Origin: Arthrobacter methylotrophus
GTDB taxonomy: Bacteria > Actinomycetota > Actinomycetes > Actinomycetales > Micrococcaceae
Assembly: GCF_039539965.1 (NCBI RefSeq)
Contig: NZ_BAABED010000001.1
Coordinates: 2,232,001-2,296,000, forward strand
Direction of reading: 5' to 3'
Length of the DNA stretch: 64,000 nt
Of this stretch, positions 14,479 to 23,336 are shown in pieces; position 1 is the stretch's first letter; every line of letters begins with the position of its first letter. A program made the position numbers and the translations under genes. The notes below the pieces were generated by a model, which had not been told where the DNA came from, did not search any database, and saw only the letters and a program-made list of their open reading frames with translations.

Positions 14479-15726
14479 GTGCGCATAGTCCTCGGAGTCG
14501 GGGGAGGGATCGCAGCCTACAAGGTTGCATCGCTCCTCCGGCTTTTTACTGAGGCCGGACACCATGTCACGGTCATCCCCACGGAGGCCGCCAGCCGATT
14601 TGTCGGTGTCGCTACGTGGGAGGCCCTCTCGGGCAACCCGGTGAGCAACAGCGTCTTTGACGACGTGGAGAAGGTCAACCATGTCCGGCTCGGTCACGAA
14701 GCCGACCTCATCGTGGTTGCCCCGGCAACCGCCGATCTGCTGGCCAAGGCCGCAACCGGCCAAGCGGGGGATCTGCTCACCAACACGCTCCTCATGGCCC
14801 ACGGCCCGGTGGTTTTCGCCCCCGCGATGCACACCGAAATGTGGCACAACCGAGCCACCCAGGCGAATGTGGAAACACTGCGCAGCCGGGGCATTACCGT
14901 CCTGGAACCCGCAGTGGGCCGGCTGACAGGCGCGGACTCCGGGCCCGGCAGACTGCCCGAGCCGGAAGCGATCTTCGCAGCCGCTATGGCTTTGGTCGAC
15001 GACTCCTCGCCCTCAACCCAGCTTGCCGGCCTGAAGCCGCTGTCCGGACGAACCGTTACCATTTCCGCGGGAGGTACCAGGGAAGCCCTGGATCCGGTCC
15101 GCTTCCTGGGGAACAGATCGTCCGGCAAGCAGGGCGTTGCGCTGGCCACCGCGGCCCTTGACGCCGGGGCCCAAGTCCGGTTTCTCGCCGCCCACATGGA
15201 TGTCCAGCCACCCGCTGGCGTCGAGCTGATCCAGGTTGAATCCGCTCTGGAACTCCGCGATGCGGCGCTGAAAGCCGCGATCGGCTCCGACGTCGTGATC
15301 ATGGCCGCCGCGGTCGCTGACTTTCGTCCTGCTGAAGTCTCGGGTACCAAGATCAAGAAGGTCAACGGCAGCGACGCTCCGGTAGTACACCTTGTGCAGA
15401 ACCCGGACATCCTCCATGAACTGGTTGAGCGCCGCGACGCTGAGGCATCCACCCAGTTGATCGTCGGATTTGCCGCGGAAACCGGGGATGAAGACGGCGA
15501 CGTCCTGCAGCACGCCACCGCCAAACTGAAACGCAAGGGCTGCGACCTTTTGGTGGTCAACCAGGTCGGCGTCGGACGCGTCTTCGGACAAGACCAGAAT
15601 TCTGTGATCATTCTCTCGGGCCGTGGCGCTGCGCCGCAGTCTGCGGCCGGTTCCAAATCCGACGTCGCTGCCGCCGTCATTGACCGGGTCAGTACTGAAC
15701 TGAGCCACGTACACCCGGCCAGTTAG
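14479..15726 (+). CDS. coaBC: Bifunctional phosphopantothenoylcysteine decarboxylase / phosphopantothenate-cysteine ligase
   Basis: This 415-residue fusion carries two coenzyme A steps. The N-terminal CoaC flavoprotein half starts with LGVGGGIAAYKVASLLR and contains FAPAMHTEMWHN. The C-terminal CoaB ligase half starts near residue 190 with TVTISAGGTREALDPVRFLGN and includes the conserved KIKK at about residue 293. The GTG start at 14479 is preceded by GGAGG. It closes the mihF-gmk-rpoZ-coaBC cluster. Confidence 0.96.
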   Translation: MRIVLGVGGGIAAYKVASLLRLFTEAGHHVTVIPTEAASRFVGVATWEALSGNPVSNSVFDDVEKVNHVRLGHEADLIVVAPATADLLAKAATGQAGDLLTNTLLMAHGPVVFAPAMHTEMWHNRATQANVETLRSRGITVLEPAVGRLTGADSGPGRLPEPEAIFAAAMALVDDSSPSTQLAGLKPLSGRTVTISAGGTREALDPVRFLGNRSSGKQGVALATAALDAGAQVRFLAAHMDVQPPAGVELIQVESALELRDAALKAAIGSDVVIMAAAVADFRPAEVSGTKIKKVNGSDAPVVHLVQNPDILHELVERRDAEASTQLIVGFAAETGDEDGDVLQHATAKLKRKGCDLLVVNQVGVGRVFGQDQNSVIILSGRGAAPQSAAGSKSDVAAAVIDRVSTELSHVHPAS

Positions 15727-15743
15727 GCGCCGGATGACGCTCA

Positions 15744-15767
15744 ATCCTTAGCTAGTCCATCCTTAGC
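15744..15767 (+). repeat. Direct repeat ATCCTTAGC upstream of metK
   Basis: ATCCTTAGC occurs at 15744-15752 and again at 15759-15767, 15 bp apart, between coaBC and metK. It could be a protein-binding site or chance. No SAM riboswitch-like structure was recognised in this 92-nt gap. Confidence 0.35.
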
Positions 15768-15818
15768 ATAGGGACATACGGCGGAAGCCGGTCGGCCCCA
15801 ACCAAGTAAGGTAGTCGA

Positions 15819-17048
15819 GTGACTCTACCGCTGCACCATGAATCCCACGGAAACCCGTCCAAGCTCCGGCTCTTCACTTCGGAGTCGGTTACTGAAGGGC
15901 ACCCGGACAAGATCTGCGACCAGATCAGCGATGCGATCCTTGACGCCCTCCTGGCGGTAGACCCGGAGTCCAGGGTTGCGGTTGAAACCATGGCCACCAC
16001 CGGCTTGGTGCACGTGGCTGGCGAAGTCACCACGGATGCGTACGTCGAAATCCCGCAGATCGTCCGCGAGACCATCCTCGGAATCGGCTATGACTCCTCC
16101 GCCAACGGCTTCGACGGTGCACGTTGCGGCGTGTCCGTCTCCATCGGACAGCAGTCCAACGACATCGCTGGAGGTGTCTTCAACTCCCTCGAAGCACGGG
16201 AAGGCCGCCAGGAGGACGACTACGACCTGCAGGGTGCCGGTGACCAAGGCATCATGTTCGGCTACGCCAGCGACGAAACCCCGTCCTACATGCCTACCCC
16301 CATTTGGCTTGCGCACCGGCTTTCGGAGCGCCTCACCGTAGTCCGCAAGAGCGGCGAGCTGGCCTACTTGCGTCCTGACGGCAAGACCCAAGTGACAGTC
16401 GGATACGACGGCGACCGGCCGGTCTCCGTCGAAACCGTGGTCATTTCCAGCCAGCACGCCGAAGGAACCCACCTGGATCGCCTGCGCGCGGATCTTGCCT
16501 CGCACGTCATCGACCCCGTCCTGGCGGTTTCCAATCTGGATATTTCCCACGTCGCGAACATCCTGAACCCCGCCGGCGCATTCGTCATCGGCGGACCCGT
16601 CGGGGACGCCGGGCTGACCGGCCGCAAGATCATCGTCGACACCTATGGAGGCTTTGCCCGCCACGGCGGCGGTGCCTTCTCCGGAAAGGACCCGTCGAAA
16701 GTGGACCGTTCGGCCGCCTACGCAATGCGCTGGGTAGCCAAGAACGTCGTCGCGGCAGGATTGGCCAAGCGCGCGGAGATCCAGATCGCCTACGCGATCG
16801 GGCAAGCGCGTCCCGTCGGTACGTACGTCGAGACCTTCGGCACGGAGACTGTCGACCCGGCCAAGATCAGCGAAGCGATTGCGGAGATCTTCGATCTCCG
16901 CCCCCGCGCCATCATCGATGCGCTGGACCTCAAGCGCCCGATCTACGCCAAAACGGCGGCGCACGGCCATTTCGGCCGCGACGAGCCCGACTTCACGTGG
17001 GAACGCCTGGACCGCGTGGACGAGCTGAAGGAATTCTTCAACGCCTGA
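15819..17048 (+). CDS. metK: S-adenosylmethionine synthetase
   Basis: The 409-residue enzyme forms S-adenosylmethionine from methionine and ATP. The methionine/ATP loop is [21 protein letters not shown] around residues 25-45, the hexapeptide GAGDQG is present, and the second signature is [16 protein letters not shown]. The GTG start at 15819 follows a TAAGGT sequence that could be its SD. It stands as its own transcription unit between coaBC and priA. Confidence 0.97.
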   Translation: MTLPLHHESHGNPSKLRLFTSESVTEGHPDKICDQISDAILDALLAVDPESRVAVETMATTGLVHVAGEVTTDAYVEIPQIVRETILGIGYDSSANGFDGARCGVSVSIGQQSNDIAGGVFNSLEAREGRQEDDYDLQGAGDQGIMFGYASDETPSYMPTPIWLAHRLSERLTVVRKSGELAYLRPDGKTQVTVGYDGDRPVSVETVVISSQHAEGTHLDRLRADLASHVIDPVLAVSNLDISHVANILNPAGAFVIGGPVGDAGLTGRKIIVDTYGGFARHGGGAFSGKDPSKVDRSAAYAMRWVAKNVVAAGLAKRAEIQIAYAIGQARPVGTYVETFGTETVDPAKISEAIAEIFDLRPRAIIDALDLKRPIYAKTAAHGHFGRDEPDFTWERLDRVDELKEFFNA

Positions 17049-17153
17049 ACCCGTCGCCGGAGCTCAGTCAGCCCGAGCCCAGCCAGCCGGAGTCCGATTG
17101 TCGGTGGTGTGTGTTTGGCTTGACCCAAGAGCCGAACCAGGGAGGTGACAAGT

Positions 17154-19295
17154 GTGAGCGATGATTCGCTGCTTCCCTTTGCCTTGGGGGTGCCTTCGCC
17201 GGCCCGTCAGCCGTCCTTGTTGCAGGGCTTCCCCAATCGAGCGAACGACTCCGGCGGTCCGCCGCTCGCGTCAATCAACCCCGTGGCGCGGGTTCTGGTC
17301 GAATCATCCTTGCCACATTTGGACCGGCCCTTCGACTACGGCGTCCCGGCCGAGCTCGCGGACAGTGCATCGGCGGGCGTCCGCGTGAAAGTACGCTTCA
17401 GCGGCCAGGAACTCAACGGCTACGTGCTGGAGCGTGCGGAATCGTCGGAGGCGAGGCACACCCTGACTCCGCTCCTCAAAGTGGTTTCGCCGCTCAGCGT
17501 GCTCACTCCTGTCTTGCTGGAGCTTGCCTCCAGCGTCGCGGCCCGTTACGCCGGGACCTTGAGCGATGTGCTCCGCACCGCTATCCCGCCGCGCGTCGCA
17601 CGCCTCGAGAAGGCGTTGCTGTCCGGCGAGTCCCTTTTCGAGGGGCCGGCCGAATCCATCACGTCCGCACACGTTTCCTCCACCGCCGGGCAAACGGCGT
17701 GGGCTTCGTATACCAACGGCGCCCCGTACCTGCAGCACCTTGCCGCTGGTGGCGCGCCTCGGGCTGTCCTGACCGCAGTGCAAGGTTTTGGGATTGCGGG
17801 CTGGCCGCAGCTGGTGGCGTCAGCGGTAGCCGCGGTCCGCTCTTCCGGGAGGGGCGCCGTCGTGGTTGTGCCCGACTACCGAGATCTCGACCGCATGGAG
17901 GCGGCGTTACGCTGTGTCCTTCCCGATACGGACCTCGCCCGCCTGACGGCCGATGACGGCCAGACGCCGCGGTACCGAAGCTACCTTCGGCTCCTCAGCG
18001 GCGAGGCCAAGGTGGCTTTCGGCACACGTTCCGCGGCATACGCTCCGGTGCGGGACGTCGGGCTCGTGGTGTGCTGGGACGACGGCGACGACCTCCACAT
18101 TGACCAGCGCGCTCCTTACGCCCACACGAGGGAAATCCTGCTTTTGCGTTCGGAACAGGAATCCTCAGCGTGCCTCATGGCCGCGCATAGCCGCAGCACT
18201 GAACTCCAGCGGCTTGTCGAGGTGGGCTGGGCCGTGCCTGTGGAAGCCCCGCGCACCGTGGTCCGCGCAAAGACGCCGCGTGTGCTCAACACCGCGGACA
18301 GCTTCGAGCAGGAGCGGGATCCTCTGGCAAGGATCGCACGTTTGCCTGGCGCCGCCTGGCGGGCTGCCAAGGACGGACTGGAGCGCGGTCCCGTCCTGGT
18401 ACAGGTCGCCCGGGCAGGGTATGCTCCGTCCCTCGTATGCGAGGATTGCCGCGAACCCGCCAGATGCAACAACTGCCAAGGCCCTCTCGCCATCGCCGGG
18501 CAGTCGGCGCTGCCGCAGTGCCGCTGGTGCTCGACCCCGGCCCCGGAATGGCGTTGTCGCACGTGCGGTGGTGGCCGGCTTCGCAGGGGGGCAGCCGGAG
18601 TGCTCCGGACCGCGGAAGAGTTGGGCAGGGCCTTTCCTGGCAAGGCCGTTGTGACGTCTTCGGGAGACCAGGTCAAGGCCACCGTCCCGGATGCCGGTGC
18701 CTTGGTGGTGGCCACGGTGGGCGCTGAACCGGTCGCTTCCGGGGGTTACGCTGCCGCCCTGCTCCTGGACGGTGATTCGCTCCTACGCCGGGAAAACCTG
18801 CGTGCAGGTGAAGACACCGTGCGTCGCTGGTTCAACGCGGCTGCACTCGTCCGGCCCGCCAGCGAAGGCGGGCTCGTAGTCATCACGGCCGACGACACTA
18901 CCGCGACCGGGGCCCTGTTGCGCTGGGACGCGGCCGGGTACGCCTCAAGGGAGCTGGCACTGCGGCAGGAACTCCAGTTGCCGCCTGCGGTGCGGATCGC
19001 GTCCGTGACGGGCCAGCGGGCCGACGTCGTGCACTTCATGGAAAGCCTGGCCAAAGGCATCCAATTGCGCACCGCCGGCCCGGCTCCGGTTTCGCTCACT
19101 CCCGCGGCACAGCGCGGAACGGGGCAGCGGGCAACAACGCAAGAGAGCGATCCGGAGGTCCGGACGCTGCTCTTCATCCCGTACGCCCACGCGGCCGAGG
19201 CCACCCGGGCCATGCGGGCAGTCAAGGCTGCCAGCGCGGCGAAGCGGACGTCGGGACCCGTGCAGTTGCGGCTCGATGGCGTCGACGTCCTCTAG
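17154..19295 (+). CDS. priA: Primosomal protein PriA, helicase-degenerate actinobacterial form
   Basis: A 713-residue PriA-like protein for replication restart. The N-terminal DNA-binding domain (ARVLVESSLPHLDRPFDYGV) and the zinc-binding cysteine cluster are clear: CEDC, CNNC, CRWC and CRTC between about residues 430 and 480. However, I find no GxxGxGKT Walker A, and the DEEH box is replaced by CWDDGDDLHIDQ, so ATP-driven unwinding is probably lost. This matches what is known for actinobacterial PriA. I chose GTG 17154 (SD GGAGGTGA, 5 nt away) over GTG 17145. The 3' end overlaps the convergent glycosyltransferase gene. Confidence 0.92.
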   Translation: MSDDSLLPFALGVPSPARQPSLLQGFPNRANDSGGPPLASINPVARVLVESSLPHLDRPFDYGVPAELADSASAGVRVKVRFSGQELNGYVLERAESSEARHTLTPLLKVVSPLSVLTPVLLELASSVAARYAGTLSDVLRTAIPPRVARLEKALLSGESLFEGPAESITSAHVSSTAGQTAWASYTNGAPYLQHLAAGGAPRAVLTAVQGFGIAGWPQLVASAVAAVRSSGRGAVVVVPDYRDLDRMEAALRCVLPDTDLARLTADDGQTPRYRSYLRLLSGEAKVAFGTRSAAYAPVRDVGLVVCWDDGDDLHIDQRAPYAHTREILLLRSEQESSACLMAAHSRSTELQRLVEVGWAVPVEAPRTVVRAKTPRVLNTADSFEQERDPLARIARLPGAAWRAAKDGLERGPVLVQVARAGYAPSLVCEDCREPARCNNCQGPLAIAGQSALPQCRWCSTPAPEWRCRTCGGGRLRRGAAGVLRTAEELGRAFPGKAVVTSSGDQVKATVPDAGALVVATVGAEPVASGGYAAALLLDGDSLLRRENLRAGEDTVRRWFNAAALVRPASEGGLVVITADDTTATGALLRWDAAGYASRELALRQELQLPPAVRIASVTGQRADVVHFMESLAKGIQLRTAGPAPVSLTPAAQRGTGQRATTQESDPEVRTLLFIPYAHAAEATRAMRAVKAASAAKRTSGPVQLRLDGVDVL

Positions 19296-20377
19296 CGCCG
19301 CTTGCCGACTCGCATCGCAACGATCTCTTCGGCCACGGCCAGAAGCTGCCGGGCCGACTCATCCCAGTTGAAGACTGCCGCGCGTTCCACCGACCGTCGT
19401 GAGCGGGCCCGCCATAATTCCCGGTCGTCAAGGGCTTGGACGGCCGCGGCAAATTCGGCAGCCGAGTTCGGGTGCACGTAGCTCACGGCATCCCCGCCTA
19501 CTTCACGGAAGATCGGAATGTCGCTGGCGATCACGGGAGTGCCAAGCGCCATCGCCTCGACCAGAGGCAGGCCGTAGCCCTCTGCCTTGGACAGGCTGAT
19601 GAGGGCGGTGGCCCGCAGCAAAAGCGAATCGTACTCGGCATCGGTGACGCCGTTGTGGAACTCCACCCGTGCACCCGGCGGAACCAAGGGCTCCAACTCG
19701 GCACGGCGTTGGGGGGTGATCCTGCTGAGCAGATGCAGGGTGAACTCGGGCAATTCGGCCATGCCCTGGAGCATGGTCTCCACATTCTTGTACGGCATGA
19801 ACGAGCCCATGTAGAGCAAGGATTTCTCGGCACCCGCTGCGGGATCCCGCGGCGACTGGCCGGGCTGCGGGGCATTGCCTACGATCCGCACCGGGCGGCG
19901 GGTCAGATTGAACTTGGCCATGAGCGACTCGGTGGTATGGCTGATGGTGGCAACGATGTCTGCCCGGTTGAGAAGCAGGCGCTGCGGCCAGTAGGCCTTG
20001 TGGTAGAGCCGCCAGAGCAGCCGCACCGGCGCAGGCAGGAAGCCCGGAGGAGCCGGGTGTTCGTAGTAGATGAGGTCGTGCAGGGTGAGGACCAAGCCGT
20101 ATTTGCGTCCCCAGGTTCCCATGGTCTGCATGGGACAAACCACAACATCGGCCCCAAGCCTATTGACTTCGCGGGCCACGAACAGTTCACGGGGAGACAG
20201 CGGGCTGCTGATGTGCACGTAGGGGACGTCGGGAAGGAGCGCCAACTGGCGTTTGTCGCTGATCAGCATGGTGACATCCGCAATCTTGGACGTCGCCGCA
20301 ATGAGGCTCGAGCCGTAGCGGCTGATGCCGTCATGATGGTCCGTGCGGGTAAAACGGGCGTCGATGACGATCTTCAC
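19292..20377 (-). CDS. GT4-type glycosyltransferase
   Basis: A 361-residue GT-B fold glycosyltransferase of family 4 (group 1). The N-terminal domain starts KIVIDARFTRTDHHDGISRY, and the sugar-nucleotide-binding half carries SLSKAEGYGLPLVEAMALG, with the E-x7-E motif near residue 280. Donor and acceptor are unknown. The GTG start overlaps the stop of the upstream hydrolase by 4 nt, and it is the last gene of a three-gene minus-strand operon. No membrane segment is seen, so it likely acts on the cytoplasmic face. Its stop region overlaps the priA stop. Confidence 0.88.
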   Translation of the reverse strand: MKIVIDARFTRTDHHDGISRYGSSLIAATSKIADVTMLISDKRQLALLPDVPYVHISSPLSPRELFVAREVNRLGADVVVCPMQTMGTWGRKYGLVLTLHDLIYYEHPAPPGFLPAPVRLLWRLYHKAYWPQRLLLNRADIVATISHTTESLMAKFNLTRRPVRIVGNAPQPGQSPRDPAAGAEKSLLYMGSFMPYKNVETMLQGMAELPEFTLHLLSRITPQRRAELEPLVPPGARVEFHNGVTDAEYDSLLLRATALISLSKAEGYGLPLVEAMALGTPVIASDIPIFREVGGDAVSYVHPNSAAEFAAAVQALDDRELWRARSRRSVERAAVFNWDESARQLLAVAEEIVAMRVGKRR

Positions 20378-21321
20378 GCGGGGTGTTCCTCCAGGAAGCT
20401 GCGGATGGCGGCCGCGGCCGGCGCCGGGGTCTCGTAGTGGATCAAGTGCCCGACGTCGGGAATTACTTCCAGCCTGCCGTCCGGGAGGACTTCCATCAGT
20501 TTGTGCTGGTCCCGGAGCAGCGCGATCTCGTCCTTCTCCCCGGCCACCAACAATACGGGGAGGTCCAGCTGCCCGGCGACCTCGGCCACATGGCTGGACA
20601 CGGAGGCCCGGAAAGATTCCAGCAGGCTGGCGCGGTCGGCGAAGGCGGAGAAGTACGCATCGTGCTGTCCATGGACGAAGTTCCGGAGTTCCTTGTCGCG
20701 GGTTTTGGCCATCGTGGCACTCATGATGCGAACGATCACGCGGCTGCGCAGCATGGCAAGGCCCATCCGGCGCGGGAGGCCAGCGGAGAGCTGGTAGTAG
20801 AGAACTGCCAGTTTGGTCATGAGGCCCTTGGGCCCCTCAAGCGCGGGAGCCGCGATCGGATTGATCAGGATCAAGGGGCGCACGGCACCGGGGTTCGCGG
20901 CGACGAAATGGCTGGCGACTATGGATCCGAAGGAATGCCCCAGGAGGACCGTGTCCGATCCGAGATCCAAGGCCGCCATGAAACCGGTGATGAACTTCCC
21001 GTAGCGCTCCACGGTGTGGGGATCGCCTGCGAATGGCTCCGAGCTGCCAAAGCCGGGGAGGTCCGGCATGATGATCCGCATCTCGGGCAGATGGTCCACT
21101 ACCCGCAACAGTCCGTGGTGGTCGCCGCGGAAACCGTGGATGACCAGTATGGTTCGTGTCTCCGCGGTCGGGGTGACCGGTTCGTAGCACCAATAGGCCA
21201 CGTTGCTGCCGTCGAGGTCGATGTCCGTGGCACTGGTCCTGGAAGCCAGTGCCTTGCTGAAGAACTCCCGGGTGGAGGCTGGTGCGGGTTCGGGGGAGTG
21301 GTTGGAGTCCACTTGTTCCAT
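20374..21321 (-). CDS. Alpha/beta hydrolase
   Basis: A 315-residue alpha/beta hydrolase. The oxyanion-hole region is ILVIHGFRGDHHGL, the nucleophile elbow is LLGHSFGSIVASHF, and a late histidine in PDVGHLIHYETP completes a Ser-Asp-His triad. Substrate is unknown; the fold covers lipases, esterases and C-C hydrolases. I chose ATG 21321 because AGGA lies a few bases upstream; the frame stays open to 21402, but that part is low-complexity. It begins 10 nt after the reductase stop and overlaps the glycosyltransferase start by 4 nt, so it belongs to the same operon. Confidence 0.88.
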   Translation of the reverse strand: MEQVDSNHSPEPAPASTREFFSKALASRTSATDIDLDGSNVAYWCYEPVTPTAETRTILVIHGFRGDHHGLLRVVDHLPEMRIIMPDLPGFGSSEPFAGDPHTVERYGKFITGFMAALDLGSDTVLLGHSFGSIVASHFVAANPGAVRPLILINPIAAPALEGPKGLMTKLAVLYYQLSAGLPRRMGLAMLRSRVIVRIMSATMAKTRDKELRNFVHGQHDAYFSAFADRASLLESFRASVSSHVAEVAGQLDLPVLLVAGEKDEIALLRDQHKLMEVLPDGRLEVIPDVGHLIHYETPAPAAAAIRSFLEEHPA

Positions 21322-21331
21322 TCGGCGGGTC

Positions 21332-22213
21332 CTAGTTGACGTTATCCGGGTGTGACCCGGCGCGGTGGTGGCGTTCGAGGGCGGCCAAGCCATCCATGTC
21401 ATCGGTATCTAGCTCGAAGCCGAAGACACTGAAGTTCTCCTGGATGCGTGCGGCGGTGCTCGCCTTGGGAATGACGATATTCCCCAATTGGAGGTGCCAG
21501 CGGATGATGATTTGCGCGGGTGTCTTGCCATATTTGCCTGCGAGGGCTTGGATGGCCGGATCGTGGAGAACCTGTCCGCGGCCCAACGGGCTCCACGCCT
21601 CGGTGCGTATGCGCAACTGCTCATGCAAGGTCCGAAGCCGGGTCTGCTGCAGCCATGGGTGCAGCTCGATCTGGTTCACTGCGGGCACCACTTCGGCTTT
21701 TTGCATGAGGGCCTCGAGATGGGCCGGCTGGAAGTTGGAGACTCCGATCGCGCGCACGCGCCCCTCGCGGTACAAGGTTTCCATGGCCCGGTAGCTCTCC
21801 TGGAAGAGTCCGCGCGCCGCGCAGGGCCAGTGGATCAGGTACAGATCGACGTAGTCCAGTCCGAGGTTTGCCATGGAAGTGTCGAATGCCCGGAGCGTGG
21901 AGTCGTATCCCTGATCGTCGTTCCAGAGCTTGGTGGTCACAAAGACGTCTTCGCGTGCGAGCGAGTGGGTGCCTTCCCCGGAACCTCCCGTGTTGCTGTC
22001 GACGCCGGCCGGCGGTACTACGGCGCTGCCGATGCCGCGGCCCACACCGGTTTCGTTGCCATACATGGCGGCGGTATCGAAATGCCGGTAACCTGTGCCG
22101 AGCGCCGTGGCGACCAAGGACGTGGCGTCCGCCGGTGGCACTTTGTAGAGTCCGAACCCTAGCTGGTCAATCAAGACACCGTTGTTGAGACTGAGGCGGG
22201 GCGAGGGTTTCAT
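21332..22213 (-). CDS. Aldo/keto reductase
   Basis: A 293-residue NADPH-dependent aldo/keto reductase of the bacterial 2,5-diketo-gluconate reductase-like group. The catalytic tetrad is visible: Asp in YRHFDTAAMYGNE, Tyr in the same segment, Lys in VFVTTKLWND and His in YLIHWPC. The cofactor segment IPKASTAARIQEN is near the C-terminus. ATG 22213 is used here; a TTG two codons upstream (22219) is equally placed with respect to GGTAG. It is the first gene of the reductase-hydrolase-glycosyltransferase operon. Confidence 0.92.
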   Translation of the reverse strand: MKPSPRLSLNNGVLIDQLGFGLYKVPPADATSLVATALGTGYRHFDTAAMYGNETGVGRGIGSAVVPPAGVDSNTGGSGEGTHSLAREDVFVTTKLWNDDQGYDSTLRAFDTSMANLGLDYVDLYLIHWPCAARGLFQESYRAMETLYREGRVRAIGVSNFQPAHLEALMQKAEVVPAVNQIELHPWLQQTRLRTLHEQLRIRTEAWSPLGRGQVLHDPAIQALAGKYGKTPAQIIIRWHLQLGNIVIPKASTAARIQENFSVFGFELDTDDMDGLAALERHHRAGSHPDNVN

Positions 22214-22267
22214 AGCCAAGACTCTACCTACCTCGATGCCGGGAATGTTTCAGGATCATTCAAACAT

Positions 22268-23230
22268 TCAGGACGGGCTGCCGAAACTCACCAGCCGTTT
22301 GGCCGTGGCCTCGTCCACGATCAGGTCGGTGGCCAACCTCGCTGCCAGGGCGCCGCGTAGGCCGTTGATCTTGGATGCACCGGATACGACGCAGATCCGC
22401 CGCCTGACCTGCCGTAGCTGCTCGTGGCTTGGACCGGTGGAACGCTCGTTGAGGGTAATCCCGTCAGAGGAGCCATCGGCACGGAAGAAGACCGTCGCGA
22501 CATCACCCACGACGTCCGAGCCCGCCAGCAGATTGAGGTCTGTTTCGTCGAGGTACCCGCCGGCATATACGTGGCTGGGGTAGTCCGCATGCACCGACCC
22601 CACGCCGAAGATGGCGATGCTCATTTTGGCTTGGAGCTCGAGCACGCGTTGGACGCTTCGCTCATTCCACATGGCAGTCTTTGTCGACGCGTGGTCGAAG
22701 AATGCGGGCACGGGGAACTGTTCCACCCGTGCTCCATAAGCGATGCCAAAGCGCCGCATGATGTCGCTGGCGTACGTGATTCCGGTGGTTTGCATGTTGC
22801 CCGCACCGTTGAGCTGGACGATGGTGCTGTCGTGGGTGATCTTGCGGGTCAGATGCCTGCTGACGGCGCTGATGGTGGCACCCCAGGCGACGCCGATGAT
22901 GGCATTTGAATCGACGAGGGGACCTATGGTGCGTGCTGCCTGCATCGCGACCCGGTCAAGGGTTTCCGCCTCGTTCAAGGTGTCCAGAACGGGAACCACG
23001 TGCACGTCGACCCCATATTGGCTGCGGATCATGCGCTCCAGTTCGGGGGCGGAGTCCAGCGGGCTGCGGATCTGGACTTGCACCAGTCCCGACTCGCGGG
23101 CCGAGGACAGCAGGCGGGAGACGGTTGAACGCGAGGTCCGAAGTTCCCGGGCGATCGCGTCCATCGTGAGGTCCTGAAGGTAGTACATCTGCGCTGCCCG
23201 GAGGGCGTCCGAAGCTCGTGATCGTGGCAT
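22268..23230 (-). CDS. SorC/DeoR-type sugar-binding transcriptional regulator, likely of the glycerol genes
   Basis: A 320-residue regulator with an N-terminal HTH (YYLQDLTMDAIARELRTSRS, then TVSRLLSSARESG) and a C-terminal SorC effector-binding domain from about residue 60 to the end. SorC proteins sense phosphorylated sugars. It is transcribed divergently from glpD-glpF-glpK, so glycerol-3-phosphate or a related triose phosphate is a plausible ligand (inference). I chose ATG 23230; a GTG at 23248 would lie inside the palindromic TGCAC-N4-GTGCA sequence, which is better read as an operator. Confidence 0.88.
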   Translation of the reverse strand: MPRSRASDALRAAQMYYLQDLTMDAIARELRTSRSTVSRLLSSARESGLVQVQIRSPLDSAPELERMIRSQYGVDVHVVPVLDTLNEAETLDRVAMQAARTIGPLVDSNAIIGVAWGATISAVSRHLTRKITHDSTIVQLNGAGNMQTTGITYASDIMRRFGIAYGARVEQFPVPAFFDHASTKTAMWNERSVQRVLELQAKMSIAIFGVGSVHADYPSHVYAGGYLDETDLNLLAGSDVVGDVATVFFRADGSSDGITLNERSTGPSHEQLRQVRRRICVVSGASKINGLRGALAARLATDLIVDEATAKRLVSFGSPS

Positions 23231-23243
23231 CTGGGTTCCGTTC

Positions 23244-23303
23244 TGCACGTTTGTGCAAATAGCTTGACTTCATTTTCCACTCCTTCGAAGAATAGTTGTG
23301 CAA
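23244..23303 (+). promoter_or_regulatory. Candidate operator sites and promoter of glpD
   Basis: TTGTGCAA occurs twice in the same orientation, at 23251-23258 and 23296-23303. The first copy forms part of the inverted repeat TGCAC-GTTT-GTGCA (23244-23257). Between them lies a promoter-like pair, TTGACT (23264-23269) and AAGAAT (23288-23293), spaced 18 nt. One site thus sits just upstream of the -35 and the other at the predicted transcription start, the layout expected for control by the divergent SorC-type regulator. Confidence 0.55.
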
Positions 23304-23336
23304 GGTGCGACGTCAAGAGATGCAGCGCACATACCA

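Noticed and set aside
15727..15818. Possible SAM riboswitch before metK
   Set aside because: Only 92 nt, with no recognisable SAM-I, II or IV core or conserved stems; just a short direct repeat.
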